Below, piece by piece: positions 8,759 to 17,505 of a stretch of DNA of 41,329 nt. The position numbers and the translations under genes were made by a program. Within the stretch, counting starts at the first letter, position 1. The number at the start of each line of letters is the position of its first letter. This DNA comes from Gilliamella sp. App6-5 (GTDB lineage Bacteria > Pseudomonadota > Gammaproteobacteria > Enterobacterales > Orbaceae), in assembly GCF_001690525.1 (NCBI RefSeq), contig NZ_LZGT01000005.1, forward strand, positions 1-41,329, given 5' to 3'. Under the pieces are notes generated by a model. That model did not search any database. It had not been told where the DNA came from and saw nothing but the letters and a program-made list of their open reading frames with translations.

Positions 8759-10555
8759 ATGAATAAAAATATCCGCAATTTTTCAATTATTGCCCATATT
8801 GACCATGGTAAATCAACGCTTTCAGACCGCATAATTCAGATTTGTGGTGGACTGTCAGATCGCGAAATGGAAGCCCAAGTGCTCGATTCTATGGATCTTG
8901 AGCGTGAGCGAGGGATCACCATTAAAGCACAAAGCGTAACGCTTGATTATCATGCTAAAAATGGCGAAACCTATCAGCTCAATTTTATTGACACGCCAGG
9001 CCATGTTGACTTTTCGTACGAAGTCTCGCGCTCGCTTGCTGCTTGTGAAGGGGCATTATTAGTTGTTGATGCCGGGCAAGGTGTTGAAGCGCAAACGCTA
9101 GCAAACTGCTATACTGCGTTAGATATGGATCTTGAGGTTGTCCCTGTTCTTAACAAAATTGATTTACCAGCGGCTGAACCAGAGCGCGTAGCGGCTGAAA
9201 TCGAAGATATTGTTGGCATTGATGCAAGCAATGCCGTTCGCTGTTCGGCTAAAACTGGTGTTGGTGTTATTGATGTGCTTGAACAATTAGTTAGCGACAT
9301 CCCTCCACCAGAAGGTGACTCAACAGCGCCATTACAAGCCCTCATTATTGATTCATGGTTTGATAACTACTTAGGTGTTGTCTCATTAATTCGCATAAAA
9401 AATGGCGAATTAAACAAAGGCGATAAAATCAAAGTTATGAGCACAGGCATGACTTATAACGTTGATCGACTTGGCATTTTCACGCCTAAACAGGTTGACA
9501 AACAATGCCTACATTGCGGTGAAGTGGGCTGGGTTGTTTGTGCTATCAAAGATATACTAGGTGCGCCAGTGGGGGATACCTTAACTTTAGCAAAAGCACC
9601 TGCGCAAAATCCATTACCTGGTTTCAAAAAGGTCAAACCACAAGTTTATGCTGGATTATTCCCAACTAGTTCTGACGATTACGAAGCTTTTCGCGATGCC
9701 CTTGGCAAATTAAGCCTAAATGATGCCTCATTGTTTTATGAGCCAGAAAATTCTGGCGCTTTAGGGTTTGGATTCCGTTGTGGTTTCCTCGGCTTATTAC
9801 ATATGGAAATCATTCAAGAACGCTTAGAGCGTGAATACAACCTTGATTTGATAACCACTGCGCCAACGGTTGTTTATGAAGTACTAACCACATCGAACGA
9901 AACAATTTATGTTGATAGTCCAGCTAAATTACCAGCAGTAAATAACATTCAAGAATTACGCGAACCAATAGCAGAATGTAACATATTAGTTCCGCAAACT
10001 TATTTAGGCAACGTCATCACACTTTGTGTTGAAAAACGTGGCGTGCAAACCAATATGGTTTATCATGGCAATCAAGTTGCTTTAACGTACGAAATTCCAA
10101 TGACAGAAGTCGTATTAGACTTTTTTGACAAACTAAAATCGACTTCGCGTGGGTATGCCTCATTAGATTATAGTTTTAAACGATTCCAAGCTGCTGACAT
10201 GGTAAGGTTGGATGTATTAATTAATGGTGAACGTGTTGACGCATTAGCCTTAATTACCCACAAAGACAACGCACCATATCGTGGACGAGAATTAGTCGAA
10301 AAAATGAAAGATCTTATTCCTCGTCAACTATTTGATATCGCCATTCAAGCGGCTATCGGTAATCATGTCATAGCACGTTCAACGGTCAAACAGCTACGTA
10401 AAAACGTATTGGCCAAATGTTATGGTGGTGATGTAAGTCGTAAAAAGAAACTTTTACAGAAGCAAAAAGAAGGTAAAAAACGCATGAAACAAGTGGGTAA
10501 TGTTGAATTACCACAAGAAGCGTTTTTAGCGATTTTGCATGTAGGAAAAGATTAA
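8759..10555 (+). CDS. lepA: Elongation factor 4 (LepA), ribosome-associated GTPase
   Basis: 598 residues, full length (E. coli 599). GTPase motifs are AHIDHGKST (about 12-20), [13 protein letters not shown] and NKID. Domain II follows, then the LepA-specific C-terminal domain with [14 protein letters not shown] and the basic tail [22 protein letters not shown] that enters the peptidyl transferase centre. The factor affects translocation and ribosome assembly under stress. It is separated from rseB by 155 bp and from lepB by 47 bp. The position upstream of lepB is conserved with enterobacteria. Confidence 0.98.
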   Translation: MNKNIRNFSIIAHIDHGKSTLSDRIIQICGGLSDREMEAQVLDSMDLERERGITIKAQSVTLDYHAKNGETYQLNFIDTPGHVDFSYEVSRSLAACEGALLVVDAGQGVEAQTLANCYTALDMDLEVVPVLNKIDLPAAEPERVAAEIEDIVGIDASNAVRCSAKTGVGVIDVLEQLVSDIPPPEGDSTAPLQALIIDSWFDNYLGVVSLIRIKNGELNKGDKIKVMSTGMTYNVDRLGIFTPKQVDKQCLHCGEVGWVVCAIKDILGAPVGDTLTLAKAPAQNPLPGFKKVKPQVYAGLFPTSSDDYEAFRDALGKLSLNDASLFYEPENSGALGFGFRCGFLGLLHMEIIQERLEREYNLDLITTAPTVVYEVLTTSNETIYVDSPAKLPAVNNIQELREPIAECNILVPQTYLGNVITLCVEKRGVQTNMVYHGNQVALTYEIPMTEVVLDFFDKLKSTSRGYASLDYSFKRFQAADMVRLDVLINGERVDALALITHKDNAPYRGRELVEKMKDLIPRQLFDIAIQAAIGNHVIARSTVKQLRKNVLAKCYGGDVSRKKKLLQKQKEGKKRMKQVGNVELPQEAFLAILHVGKD

Positions 10556-10602
10556 CTAATTAAAACAAATCCATAAAAAGATTTATATAAAGAGGAAAAA
10601 AA

Positions 10603-11604
10603 ATGGCTGGAATATTTGCCATCATATTAACATTAGCAACATTCATTACGGGTGTTTTCTGGTTTTTAGAAAAATTCAAATGGAAACCAGCAAGACAGCG
10701 CAAAGTTGAAGAAGTTCGCACCCAAAGCAATGGCGAAGTAGATGGAAAAATACTTGCCGAAGTTGGTAAACCCAAAGGTTGGGTTGAAAACTTAGCGTCG
10801 TTTTTTCCCGTTTTGTTTGTGGTATTTGTTATTCGCTCATTTATATATGAACCGTTTCAAATTCCATCGGGGTCAATGATACAAACACTATTAATCGGTG
10901 ACTTTATTGCGGTTGAAAAATTTTCGTATGGTATGCGTGATCCTATTACCAACACCGTTATCATTCCAACAGGACATCCCAAACGTGGTGATGTGGCGGT
11001 ATTTAAACACCCAACTATTCCCCAAATGGATCTGATTAAGCGCGTTGTTGGTCTGCCTGGTGACAAAATCGTCTATCTGGTTAAAGAAAAGCAAATTTTA
11101 ATCTATCCAGCGTGCCAAACAATGGATAGCAATTGTATAGGGCAACAATCACAGCCACTTGATTTACATTACAGCGAACCCAAAGCAAGTAACTGGAAAG
11201 AAGTTCACGAACAGTTCAAATCAAACCCGAGTTTTTATACTTTAGACCAATATGCCGACAAAGGGATTGTTGATTCTAACTCTATCGTGACATTGAATAT
11301 GAACATTCAACAAGAAACCCTAGGCGACACGCAGCACGATATTTTAACAACGCAAGGTTCGCAAGAAGATCCAAAATATTATTATCATCAAGAAGGTCAA
11401 CCTGTAGCGACTTGGGTTGTACCACAAGGTCATTACTTTATGATGGGCGATAACCGCGATAACAGTGGCGACAGTCGATACTTTGGTTTTGTGCCCGAAG
11501 GTAACTTTGTTGGTAAAGCAACAGCGATTTGGATGAGCTTTGAAAAACAGCCCAACGAATGGCCTACTGGAATTCGCTTTAGTCGTATTGGTGGCATACA
11601 TTAA
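10603..11604 (+). CDS. lepB: Signal peptidase I
   Basis: 333 residues (E. coli 324). Two N-terminal membrane helices, about residues 3-22 and 63-80, flank a cytoplasmic loop. The periplasmic catalytic domain has the serine in IPSGSM (Ser91) and the general base in DLIKRVVGLPGD (Lys146), plus GHYFMMGDNRDNSGDSRYFG (box E). It removes signal peptides from exported proteins, which would include RseB, YdgH and the adhesin-like proteins of this window. AGAGGA lies upstream of the ATG. Confidence 0.98.
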   Translation: MAGIFAIILTLATFITGVFWFLEKFKWKPARQRKVEEVRTQSNGEVDGKILAEVGKPKGWVENLASFFPVLFVVFVIRSFIYEPFQIPSGSMIQTLLIGDFIAVEKFSYGMRDPITNTVIIPTGHPKRGDVAVFKHPTIPQMDLIKRVVGLPGDKIVYLVKEKQILIYPACQTMDSNCIGQQSQPLDLHYSEPKASNWKEVHEQFKSNPSFYTLDQYADKGIVDSNSIVTLNMNIQQETLGDTQHDILTTQGSQEDPKYYYHQEGQPVATWVVPQGHYFMMGDNRDNSGDSRYFGFVPEGNFVGKATAIWMSFEKQPNEWPTGIRFSRIGGIH

Positions 11605-11616
11605 TAACTATTAATC

Positions 11617-12291
11617 ATGAAAAAATTTAGTCAAATTCAACAATCAATCGGCTATCAGTTTCAAGATATCTCCCTACTTGAATTAGCACTCACTCATCGA
11701 AGTGCTAATAAACTGCATAACGAACGTTTAGAGTTTTTAGGGGATTCTATTTTAAGCGTTGTCATTGCCGACGAACTCTATCACCGATTTGTCAAACAAG
11801 ACGAAGGTGATCTAAGCCAAATGCGAGCAACATTAGTTTGCGGGCAAACACTTGCCGAAATCGGTAAAGATTTCAAATTGGGCGATCACCTTATTTTAGG
11901 GCAAGGCGAGCTAAAAAGTGGTGGGTTTCGTCGTGAATCAATTATTTCTGATGCCGTTGAGGCCATTATTGGTGCTATTTACTTAGATAGCAACATCGAC
12001 ACTATTCGTCCGCTGATTTTATCGTGGTATCAAAGTCGCTTAAACCAAATCCAACCAGGCATTAAACAAAAAGATGCCAAAACAAGATTGCAAGAATATT
12101 TACAAGGAATTCATCGTCCACGCCCGTGTTATTTAATTGTCGAAGTAACTGGTGATAACCACGCGCAAGAATTCTTAATTCAATGTAAAATCGACAACGA
12201 TAGCCACGAATATTTAGGGCGTGGCTTAAGTCGCCGAAAAGCCGAACAAGCTGCCGCACAAGAAGCTCTCAACCAATTAGGTATAAAATGA
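11617..12291 (+). CDS. rnc: Ribonuclease III
   Basis: 224 residues (E. coli 226). The signature [12 protein letters not shown] spans 35-46, with metal ligands Glu39 and Asp43. The second cluster is [14 protein letters not shown], with Asp112 and Glu115. A double-stranded RNA-binding domain follows at about 150-224 (TRLQEYLQG ... [15 protein letters not shown]). It processes rRNA and structured mRNAs. Its stop overlaps the era start (ATGA), so the two are translationally coupled, as in most gammaproteobacteria. No strong Shine-Dalgarno is seen 12 bp after lepB. Confidence 0.98.
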   Translation: MKKFSQIQQSIGYQFQDISLLELALTHRSANKLHNERLEFLGDSILSVVIADELYHRFVKQDEGDLSQMRATLVCGQTLAEIGKDFKLGDHLILGQGELKSGGFRRESIISDAVEAIIGAIYLDSNIDTIRPLILSWYQSRLNQIQPGIKQKDAKTRLQEYLQGIHRPRPCYLIVEVTGDNHAQEFLIQCKIDNDSHEYLGRGLSRRKAEQAAAQEALNQLGIK

Positions 12292-13193
12292 CAGAAACAA
12301 CACAACATTGTGGATTTGTCGCCATTGTTGGGCGACCAAATGTAGGTAAATCAACGCTATTAAACCAATTACTTGGTCAAAAAGTCTCGATTACATCACG
12401 CAAGGCACAAACGACTCGTCACCGTATTGTCGGTATCGACACACAGAATAACGACCAAATTATCTATATCGACACACCTGGGCTCCATATTGAAGAAAAA
12501 AGAGCCATTAACCGCTTAATGAATCGTGCAGCAAGCAGTTCAATTGGCGATGTAGAGCTAGTGATTTTTGTGGTTGAAGGAACACATTGGAATGACGATG
12601 ATGAAATGGTCGCCAACAAACTAAAAGACTGCAAAAGTCCAGTTTTGCTAGTCATTAATAAGATTGATAACGTCAGCGACAAAACACAATTATTACCGCA
12701 TATTCAAGCGATAAGCCAAAAAGTTAACTTTCTAGATGTTGTGCCAATTAGCGCTGAAAAAGGAGAGGGTGTTGAGATTATCAAAGATATCGTCAAAAAA
12801 CACTTACCTGAAGGCGAACACCATTTTCCTGAAGATTACATAACCGACCGCTCGCAACGCTTTATGGCATCGGAAATCATCCGTGAAAAACTGATGCGTT
12901 TTTTAGGCGATGAATTACCTTATTCCGTGACCGTTGAAATTGAACAATTTAAAGTTGATGAACGCAACGGAATGTATCGCATTAACGGATTAATCTTAGT
13001 TGAACGCGATGGACAAAAGAAAATGGTCATCGGCAATAAAGGCGAAAAAATCAAAAAAATTGGTATTGAAGCCCGCAAAGATATGCAGTCATTTTTTGAC
13101 AACAAAGTGCATCTAGAACTTTGGGTAAAAGTCAAAGCTGGTTGGGCGGATGATGAGCGAGCATTGCGGAGTTTAGGTTATAGTGATGATTAA
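12288..13193 (+). CDS. era: GTPase Era, 30S ribosome assembly factor
   Basis: 301 residues, the same length as E. coli Era. G1 is GRPNVGKS (15-22), G3 is DTPG (near 63), G4 is NKID (near 125), and the C-terminal KH domain has [20 protein letters not shown]. It binds the 3' end of 16S rRNA during 30S maturation. It is the last gene of the lepA-lepB-rnc-era run. recO, the usual next gene, is not found. A strong terminator and then the accessory cassette region follow directly. Confidence 0.98.
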   Translation: MTETTQHCGFVAIVGRPNVGKSTLLNQLLGQKVSITSRKAQTTRHRIVGIDTQNNDQIIYIDTPGLHIEEKRAINRLMNRAASSSIGDVELVIFVVEGTHWNDDDEMVANKLKDCKSPVLLVINKIDNVSDKTQLLPHIQAISQKVNFLDVVPISAEKGEGVEIIKDIVKKHLPEGEHHFPEDYITDRSQRFMASEIIREKLMRFLGDELPYSVTVEIEQFKVDERNGMYRINGLILVERDGQKKMVIGNKGEKIKKIGIEARKDMQSFFDNKVHLELWVKVKAGWADDERALRSLGYSDD

Positions 13194-13218
13194 AGATCTT
13201 ATTCGATCTTTTGTGATT

Positions 13219-13248
13219 AATCAGGCATATTTATGCCTGATTTTTTTA
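13219..13248 (+). terminator. Rho-independent terminator after era
   Basis: A 10-bp perfect stem (AATCAGGCAT / ATGCCTGATT) with a 4-nt loop is followed by a run of T. A second, smaller hairpin (AAAGATC ... GATCTTT) sits just before it at 13194-13212. Together they should end the lepA-era transcript. Confidence 0.92.
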
Positions 13249-13249
13249 A

Positions 13250-13822
13250 TTCTATTTTCAATTTTTTTGTAAAAATCAAATAAAATTAATTTTTTGATTG
13301 ATTTTTCTTTTTTCAAAGCTTTTAAATCTAGCCTATGTTTTGTCAAGAAAAATAAAATGGTGCGTTAAAACCGCATCCAAATAGACTTTAAACAGACATC
13401 AAATCCCTGAAAATATCTTATAACCAATTGATTTTATTTAAAAACCATCAAATAAAAACTTTAATAAAATCAATGTTCTGCCTGAATGATTTTTGATGGT
13501 TCTTCAAGACTTTCTACAAGGTTATTTGGGATTTGGTTAAATTTGGAACTTTATTGTTGTTGCTATTTATTTCACCAAAAGGACAAAACATTCGAAACAA
13601 TTCTTCTACAAAATTATCACTATCAAAACACAAATCTTTCAATACTTTAAGTGTTTGAGCAAAGTTTAATAAAATAATCCTTGAAAATTCTTTAAAAAAT
13701 CCCCCAAAAAAACTAGCCAAGCTTTTTTAAAATGGTTATACTTTCGCCGATTTGAAAAAATTAGCCGATTTAATGATCGAACAAGTATAAAAAATTGAAA
13801 TTAAACATGATTTTACTTGACT
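13250..13822. other. Non-coding flank of cassette A1 with nested inverted repeats
   Basis: No credible gene. ATTGATTTTATT (13427-13438) and AATAAAATCAAT (13463-13474) form a perfect 12-bp inverted repeat. ACCATCAAA and TTTGATGGT form a second, overlapping one. From about 13705 (around CTAGCCAAGCTTTTTTAAAATGG) the sequence is shared with the flanks of A2 and A3. A 68-codon minus-strand frame at 13514-13720 has no recognisable family features. Confidence 0.5.
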
Positions 13823-13893
13823 GGGGAACCATAATGCATTATCATATTAGACACCAGACACCAGACACCAGCACTGGCAAACCTATGTCTTAA
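13823..13893 (+). promoter_or_regulatory. Translation start of cassette A1: ribosome site, ATG and out-of-frame leader
   Basis: GGGGA at 13823-13827 precedes ATG at 13834. In the frame of this ATG translation gives 19 residues (MHYHIRHQTP...) and stops at TAA 13891-13893. The long adhesin frame is open from 13851 but is shifted relative to this ATG (134 nt from the ATG to the codon at 13968, remainder 2). The heptamer repeat between them sets the frame. Confidence 0.75.
13849..13869 (+). repeat. Tandem heptamer (AGACACC)x3 in leader of A1
   Basis: Three exact copies of AGACACC directly after ATGCATTATCATATT, followed by AGCACTGG. One unit more or two fewer would put the ATG in frame with the downstream 326-codon frame. 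A repeat unit not divisible by three placed just after a start codon is the usual architecture of phase-variable genes. Confidence 0.9.
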
Positions 13894-13967
13894 ATTTATC
13901 AAATAGCTCCATTAGACAAGTTTTTACGCTTTCCTCGTTTATATCCTCGAAATTATCTCCCAAATTA

Positions 13968-14948
13968 TTGTTGAAATTCTTCTCAAGAATCCTGTTGACA
14001 TTGTTATTCTTGTTGACTTCATGGAATTTGCAAGCATTGGTTGGTAAAAATAATCGAGGAGTTAATAATCGCAGCGATGCAATAATATTGCCATCGGCTG
14101 TTGTCAATTTCGCTCGGCCGAATCTGATTTGGGGTACAGATGAAAACGCTGGCCCATCTGGCGTGTGGGACCCAAGTAAGGGATTTTTTACGCAATCCAC
14201 TCACCCCGCATCATACGCGCTTAATTTTCCGACCACAGGTGCCGATGGATTATATTTTGATTTAGATATAGCGGGCGTTGATGCAAGTGAATTAATATGG
14301 GAACCTGTTACGCATGAGGGTATAACTGCCACAGTAGAATGGCAACATATAACAGATGGGTGGAGTGTGTGGATGGATGGTCCAGAAGAGGTGACGCGCG
14401 TTACCCTAGCAGGTCCTAAGCTGAATAATTCTTGGCTAGCTGAGCTTCCATCATATCCTGGTCTAGTTTATAAGCCAAATTTACCGCAGACATTTGAATT
14501 AGTGGGTAAAGATAGAGAGGGTAATGAGGTTGTAACATATGGATTTGTATTACACCAATGGTTCCTTGCCCGTGATGCAGAGGGCGATGGTGATGTTTCC
14601 CATGCTGAGTGGTGTAATGGTTTAGGCTATCGACTTCCGAAAGTAAAAGACCTTACCAACGCGGTCTGTCTTGATTATGACCACGACCCAGATAACGATG
14701 AATGTTATGGTGCCGTTGGCGCTACGCCATCATCAAGTGGGAATTACTATCAGCGTCAAATAGGGGCCGGATTTTTCACGGAGTGGGGCAAAATGCGTTA
14801 TTACTTCAAAGCAGGCTTCAGTGACGACGGCTATCCAGTAACTGACCCAACAGGTGACGATACGTTCTTTGCTGTGGTTACGTTTGACGGTTCTGTGTTT
14901 CGCAATCCTTCGTATGTTATTTATGAGGGGCTTTGCGTCACGCCTTAG
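13968..14948 (+). CDS. Cassette A1: secreted adhesin-like protein, start out of frame in this copy
   Basis: The open frame runs from 13851. 13968 is only a TTG with no ribosome site and is used here as a bookkeeping start for a 326-residue body. The natural start is probably ATG 13834, giving about 366 or 373 residues when the heptamer count is one or four. The body begins with a hydrophobic signal segment (LLTLLFLLTSWNLQA). A beta-rich domain follows (TTGADGLYFDLDI, GVDASELIWE, LPQTFELVGKDREGN), then WCNGLGYRLPKVKDL, GAVGATPSSSGNYYQRQIGAGFFTEWG and a closing GLCVTP. The fold suggests the C-terminal domain of SinH/BigA-type (invasin-like) adhesins or a lectin-like tip; that is tentative. An acidic loop at 203-214 resembles an EF-hand. 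No anchor or barrel is present. Confidence 0.7.
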   Translation: MLKFFSRILLTLLFLLTSWNLQALVGKNNRGVNNRSDAIILPSAVVNFARPNLIWGTDENAGPSGVWDPSKGFFTQSTHPASYALNFPTTGADGLYFDLDIAGVDASELIWEPVTHEGITATVEWQHITDGWSVWMDGPEEVTRVTLAGPKLNNSWLAELPSYPGLVYKPNLPQTFELVGKDREGNEVVTYGFVLHQWFLARDAEGDGDVSHAEWCNGLGYRLPKVKDLTNAVCLDYDHDPDNDECYGAVGATPSSSGNYYQRQIGAGFFTEWGKMRYYFKAGFSDDGYPVTDPTGDDTFFAVVTFDGSVFRNPSYVIYEGLCVTP

Positions 14949-15019
14949 CTTTTGTTTTTAGTTCTTGATTTTTAGTCATGGTACTCATCAAGAATAATCT
15001 ATCAAAGATCATAGCCCCT

Positions 15020-15077
15020 GCGTTATGCGGGGCGCCGAAGCAAGCTATGCGCTTTTGCTACTAGATAGCAAAAGCGC
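15020..15077 (+). terminator. Hairpins downstream of A1
   Basis: A GC-rich hairpin (GCCCC ... GGGGC) is followed by a perfect 12-bp stem GCGCTTTTGCTA / TAGCAAAAGCGC with a 5-nt loop at 15049-15077. The same second hairpin lies after A3 at 36391-36419. No long T run follows, so these may be mRNA 3' ends or recombination landmarks. Confidence 0.55.
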
Positions 15078-15321
15078 TTATTCCAGAAAAATAAAAAATA
15101 AAACCCACGGTAATAATAAACAGAAACAGCCTATAATCCATTGATTTTATTAAAAGCTCACAAGAAAAAGCTAAATAAAATCAATTTTCTACCTGAAAGA
15201 TTTCGAAAGAATTCTAAGGCTTCTTTTCACCGGCTTAGTTTTGCCGATTAAGTTAATTTGCTTAGCGCATTTGGTTGCACGTTAATGAATTACATTATTG
15301 AATTTCAATATAGAAATTTGT
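15078..15321. repeat. Copy of the A3 downstream flank
   Basis: This stretch matches 36420-36663 almost base for base, including the inverted repeat ATTGATTTTATT (15140-15151) / AATAAAATCAAT (15174-15185). It contains no gene and continues into a copied 3' end of the AI-2E-family permease gene. Confidence 0.85.
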
Positions 15322-15519
15322 TTAAATAATCCGTAGTTCTTTTAATGATAATTTAATAAATGCATAAAAAATAGGCGCAAAAATTAAACCAATAACGCCA
15401 AAAAGAGTCTCTAAAAGCGGATAGATCCTAAATGTTCCTGCTTTTGCAATATGAGTTTTAAATAAAAAAAGAATAAGAAAAATTTTACTTGCATGATGAG
15501 CGCGAGCCTGCCGAATCAT
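15322..15519 (-). pseudogene. Chimeric fragment: start of small membrane gene fused to end of AI-2E permease
   Basis: A 65-codon open frame made of two pieces found elsewhere in the window. Its first ~34 residues (KIFLILFLFKTHIAKAGTFRIYP) match the N-terminus encoded just below 34764. Its last ~31 residues (LETLFGVIGLIFAPIFYAF...) are the exact C-terminus of the permease at 36664. The switch is at 15416/15417. The first part is read from an upstream ATG because the A tract near 15480 has five A where the intact gene has six. Probably a by-product of duplication and not a functional gene, though it is intact and would be membrane-directed. Confidence 0.75.
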
Positions 15520-15862
15520 TATTCAATTGTTTTCTCTTGAGAAAATTGATTTAGATAAATATTAATGAATATTATAGAACAAAAAAAGTCCTCATTTTTG
15601 GAAAAATCTAAAAATTATTAAAAAACATTCGGTAGTGATTTTATTGTAATTTTATTTTGTTGTTTTTTTACAAAAATAGAAATTTCAATTCTTCAAATCT
15701 TTCCCAAAAAGCTTAATTAACCCCAATATTTACATTTCGTTATTCCCAAAAAAACCTAGCCAAGCTTTTTTAAAATGGTTATACTTTCACCGATTTAAAA
15801 ATCAGCCTATTTAATGATCGAACAAACATAAAAAATTGAAATTAAACATAATTTTACTTGAC
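15417..15862. repeat. Copy of the A3 upstream flank
   Basis: From GCGGAT at 15417 onward the sequence follows 34686 onward (the start of the small membrane gene, its promoter side and the AT-rich lead-in) with few changes. It joins the A2 leader. Apart from the chimeric fragment it has no gene. Confidence 0.85.
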
Positions 15863-15935
15863 GGAGGTGACCATAATGCATTATCATATTAGACACCAGA
15901 CACCAGACACCAGCACTGGCAAACCTATGTCTTAA
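15863..15935 (+). promoter_or_regulatory. Translation start of cassette A2 with strong Shine-Dalgarno
   Basis: GGAGGTGA at 15863-15870 is an excellent ribosome site 5 nt before ATG 15876. The short frame from this ATG stops at 15933-15935, exactly as in A1, because the heptamer count is the same. The strong site argues that this ATG is used. Confidence 0.8.
15891..15911 (+). repeat. Tandem heptamer (AGACACC)x3 in leader of A2
   Basis: Same three exact units and same offset (134 nt from ATG to the reference codon at 16010) as in A1, so this copy is also out of frame. Confidence 0.9.
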
Positions 15936-16009
15936 ATTTATCAAATAGCTCCATTAGACAAGTTTTTACGCTTTCCTCGTTTATATCCTCGAAATCATCT
16001 CCCAAATTA

Positions 16010-16990
16010 TTGTTGAAATTCTTCTCAAGAATCCTGTTGACATTGTTATTCTTGTTGACTTCATGGAATTTGCAGGCATTGGTTGGTAAAAATAATCGAG
16101 GAGTTAATAATCGCAGCGATGCAATAATATTGCCATCGGCTGTTGTCAATTTCGCTCGGCCGAATCTGATTTGGGGTACAGATGAAAACGCTGGTCCATC
16201 AGGCGTGTGGGACCCAAGTAAGGGATTTTTTACGCAATCCACTCACCCCGCATCATACGCGCTTAATTTTCCGACCACAGGTGCCGATGGATTATATTTT
16301 GATTTAGATATAGCGGGCGTTGATGCAAGTGAATTAATATGGGAACCTGTTACGCATGAGGGTATAACTGCCACAGTAGAATGGAAACATATAACAGATG
16401 GGTGGAGTGTGTGGATGGATGGTCCAGAAGAGGTGACGCGCGTAACCCTAGCAGGTCCTGAGCTGAGTAATTCTTGGCTAGCTGAGCTTCCATCATATCC
16501 TGGTCTAGTTTATAAGCCAAATTTACCGCAGACATTTGAATTAGTCGGTAAAGATAGAGAGGGTAATGAGGTTGTAACATATGGATTTGTATTACACCAA
16601 TGGTTCCTTGCCCGTGATGCAGGGGGCGATGGTGATGTTTCCCATGCAGAGTGGTGTAATGGTTTAGGCTATCGACTTCCGAAAGTAAAAGACCTTACCA
16701 ACGCGGTCTGTCTTGATTATGACCACAACCCAGATAACGATGAATGTTATGGTGCCGTTGGCGCTACGCCATCATCAAGTGGGAATTACTATCAGCGTCA
16801 AATAGGGGCCGGATTTTTCACGGAGTGGGGCAAAATGCGTTATTACTTCAAAGCAGGCTTCAGTGACGACGGCTATCCAGTAACTGACCCAACAGGTGAC
16901 GATACGTTCTTTGCTGTGGCTACGTTTGACGGTTCTGTGTTTCGCAATCCTTCGTATGTTATTTATGAGGGGCTTTGCGTCACGCCTTAG
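16010..16990 (+). CDS. Cassette A2: secreted adhesin-like protein, near-duplicate of A1, start out of frame
   Basis: 326-codon body, open upstream to 15893. The likely real start is ATG 15876 once the heptamer frame is restored. It differs from A1 at six residues: Q126K, K151E, N153S, E205G, D240N and V304A (body numbering). There are also several silent changes. E205G removes an acidic residue from the EF-hand-like loop. The signal segment, beta-rich domain, WCNGLGYRLPKVKDL block, cysteines and GLCVTP end are identical. The A1 and A2 units are 2,042 bp apart and identity extends from about 15748 to 17080. The adhesin assignment is by resemblance only. Confidence 0.7.
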   Translation: MLKFFSRILLTLLFLLTSWNLQALVGKNNRGVNNRSDAIILPSAVVNFARPNLIWGTDENAGPSGVWDPSKGFFTQSTHPASYALNFPTTGADGLYFDLDIAGVDASELIWEPVTHEGITATVEWKHITDGWSVWMDGPEEVTRVTLAGPELSNSWLAELPSYPGLVYKPNLPQTFELVGKDREGNEVVTYGFVLHQWFLARDAGGDGDVSHAEWCNGLGYRLPKVKDLTNAVCLDYDHNPDNDECYGAVGATPSSSGNYYQRQIGAGFFTEWGKMRYYFKAGFSDDGYPVTDPTGDDTFFAVATFDGSVFRNPSYVIYEGLCVTP

Positions 16991-17080
16991 CTTTTGTTTT
17001 TGGTTCTTGATTTTTAGTCATGGTACTCATCAAGAATAATCTATCAAAGATCATAGCCCCTGCGTTATGCGGGGCGCCGA

Positions 17081-17404
17081 GCAGGTTAGAGCCTGCTAGC
17101 CTGCGCTTTAATAGCAGAAAGTCACAAAATGCTCATGACTTTTAACAGATCTGATTCAGGGTTACTTTCTATTCTTGATTAAAAGCCGTTAAATCGGCAC
17201 TAGTGCATCTTGATAATTTTTTCGTTCTTAGTGGATTTCATTAACAGCTTTAGCCTACTGTTAATGCATAAGTAAAATTAATTAGTAAATAATTTAGATT
17301 AGCTAGCAAAGTATTATTAAATATTTGAATGGTATATTATTATGGTATACGTAATAATCGTTTATTTTCTATCTTGAGGATTTTTAATTGATACTGAAAG
17401 AAGA
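17081..17404. other. Gene-free stretch between A2 and tRNA-Ser
   Basis: Similarity to the A1 flank stops at 17080. A hairpin GCAGG ... CCTGC follows at once (17081-17096). A 9-bp inverted repeat CATTAACAG / CTGTTAATG lies at 17239-17266, and GCCG ... CGGC near 17185. No coding frame is seen. Confidence 0.5.
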
Positions 17405-17492
17405 TGGCGGAAGCGCAGAGATTCGAACTCTGGGAGGGTCGCCCCTCGCCGGTTTTCAAGACCGGTGCTTTCAACCGCTCAGCCACACTTCC
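17405..17492 (-). tRNA. serT: tRNA-Ser(UGA)
   Basis: On the minus strand an 88-nt sequence begins GGAAGTGTGGCTGAGCGG and ends in CGCTTCCGCCA. The anticodon loop is CTTGAAA (anticodon TGA). There is a long variable arm typical of class II serine tRNAs, a GTTCGAATC T loop and an encoded CCA. It is nearly identical to E. coli serT. Confidence 0.97.
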
Positions 17493-17505
17493 GCAATGGC
17501 TGTGA

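Noticed and set aside
13514-13720. 68-codon minus-strand open frame upstream of A1
   Set aside because: No recognisable domain and no ribosome site, and its end runs into the shared cassette flank; treated as chance.
13849-13869. Tandem repeats as a CRISPR array
   Set aside because: Units are 7 bp, contiguous and without spacers; no cas genes nearby.
13968-13970. TTG at 13968 (and the equivalents at 16010 and 35282) as the true start of the A cassettes
   Set aside because: No ribosome site precedes it, and similarity to the B leader continues upstream to the ATG at 13834. It would leave a conserved coding leader unexplained, though a TTG start with the signal peptide intact cannot be excluded.
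13883-14200. 105-codon minus-strand frames inside the A leaders (also at 15925 and 35197)
   Set aside because: They are antisense to the conserved leader and signal region and exist only because the leaders are similar; A3 breaks the frame.
14574-14948. Target of a diversity-generating retroelement
   Set aside because: The lectin-like C-terminal look invites this, but there is no reverse transcriptase or template repeat in the window, and A1/A2 differences are scattered rather than adenine-focused.
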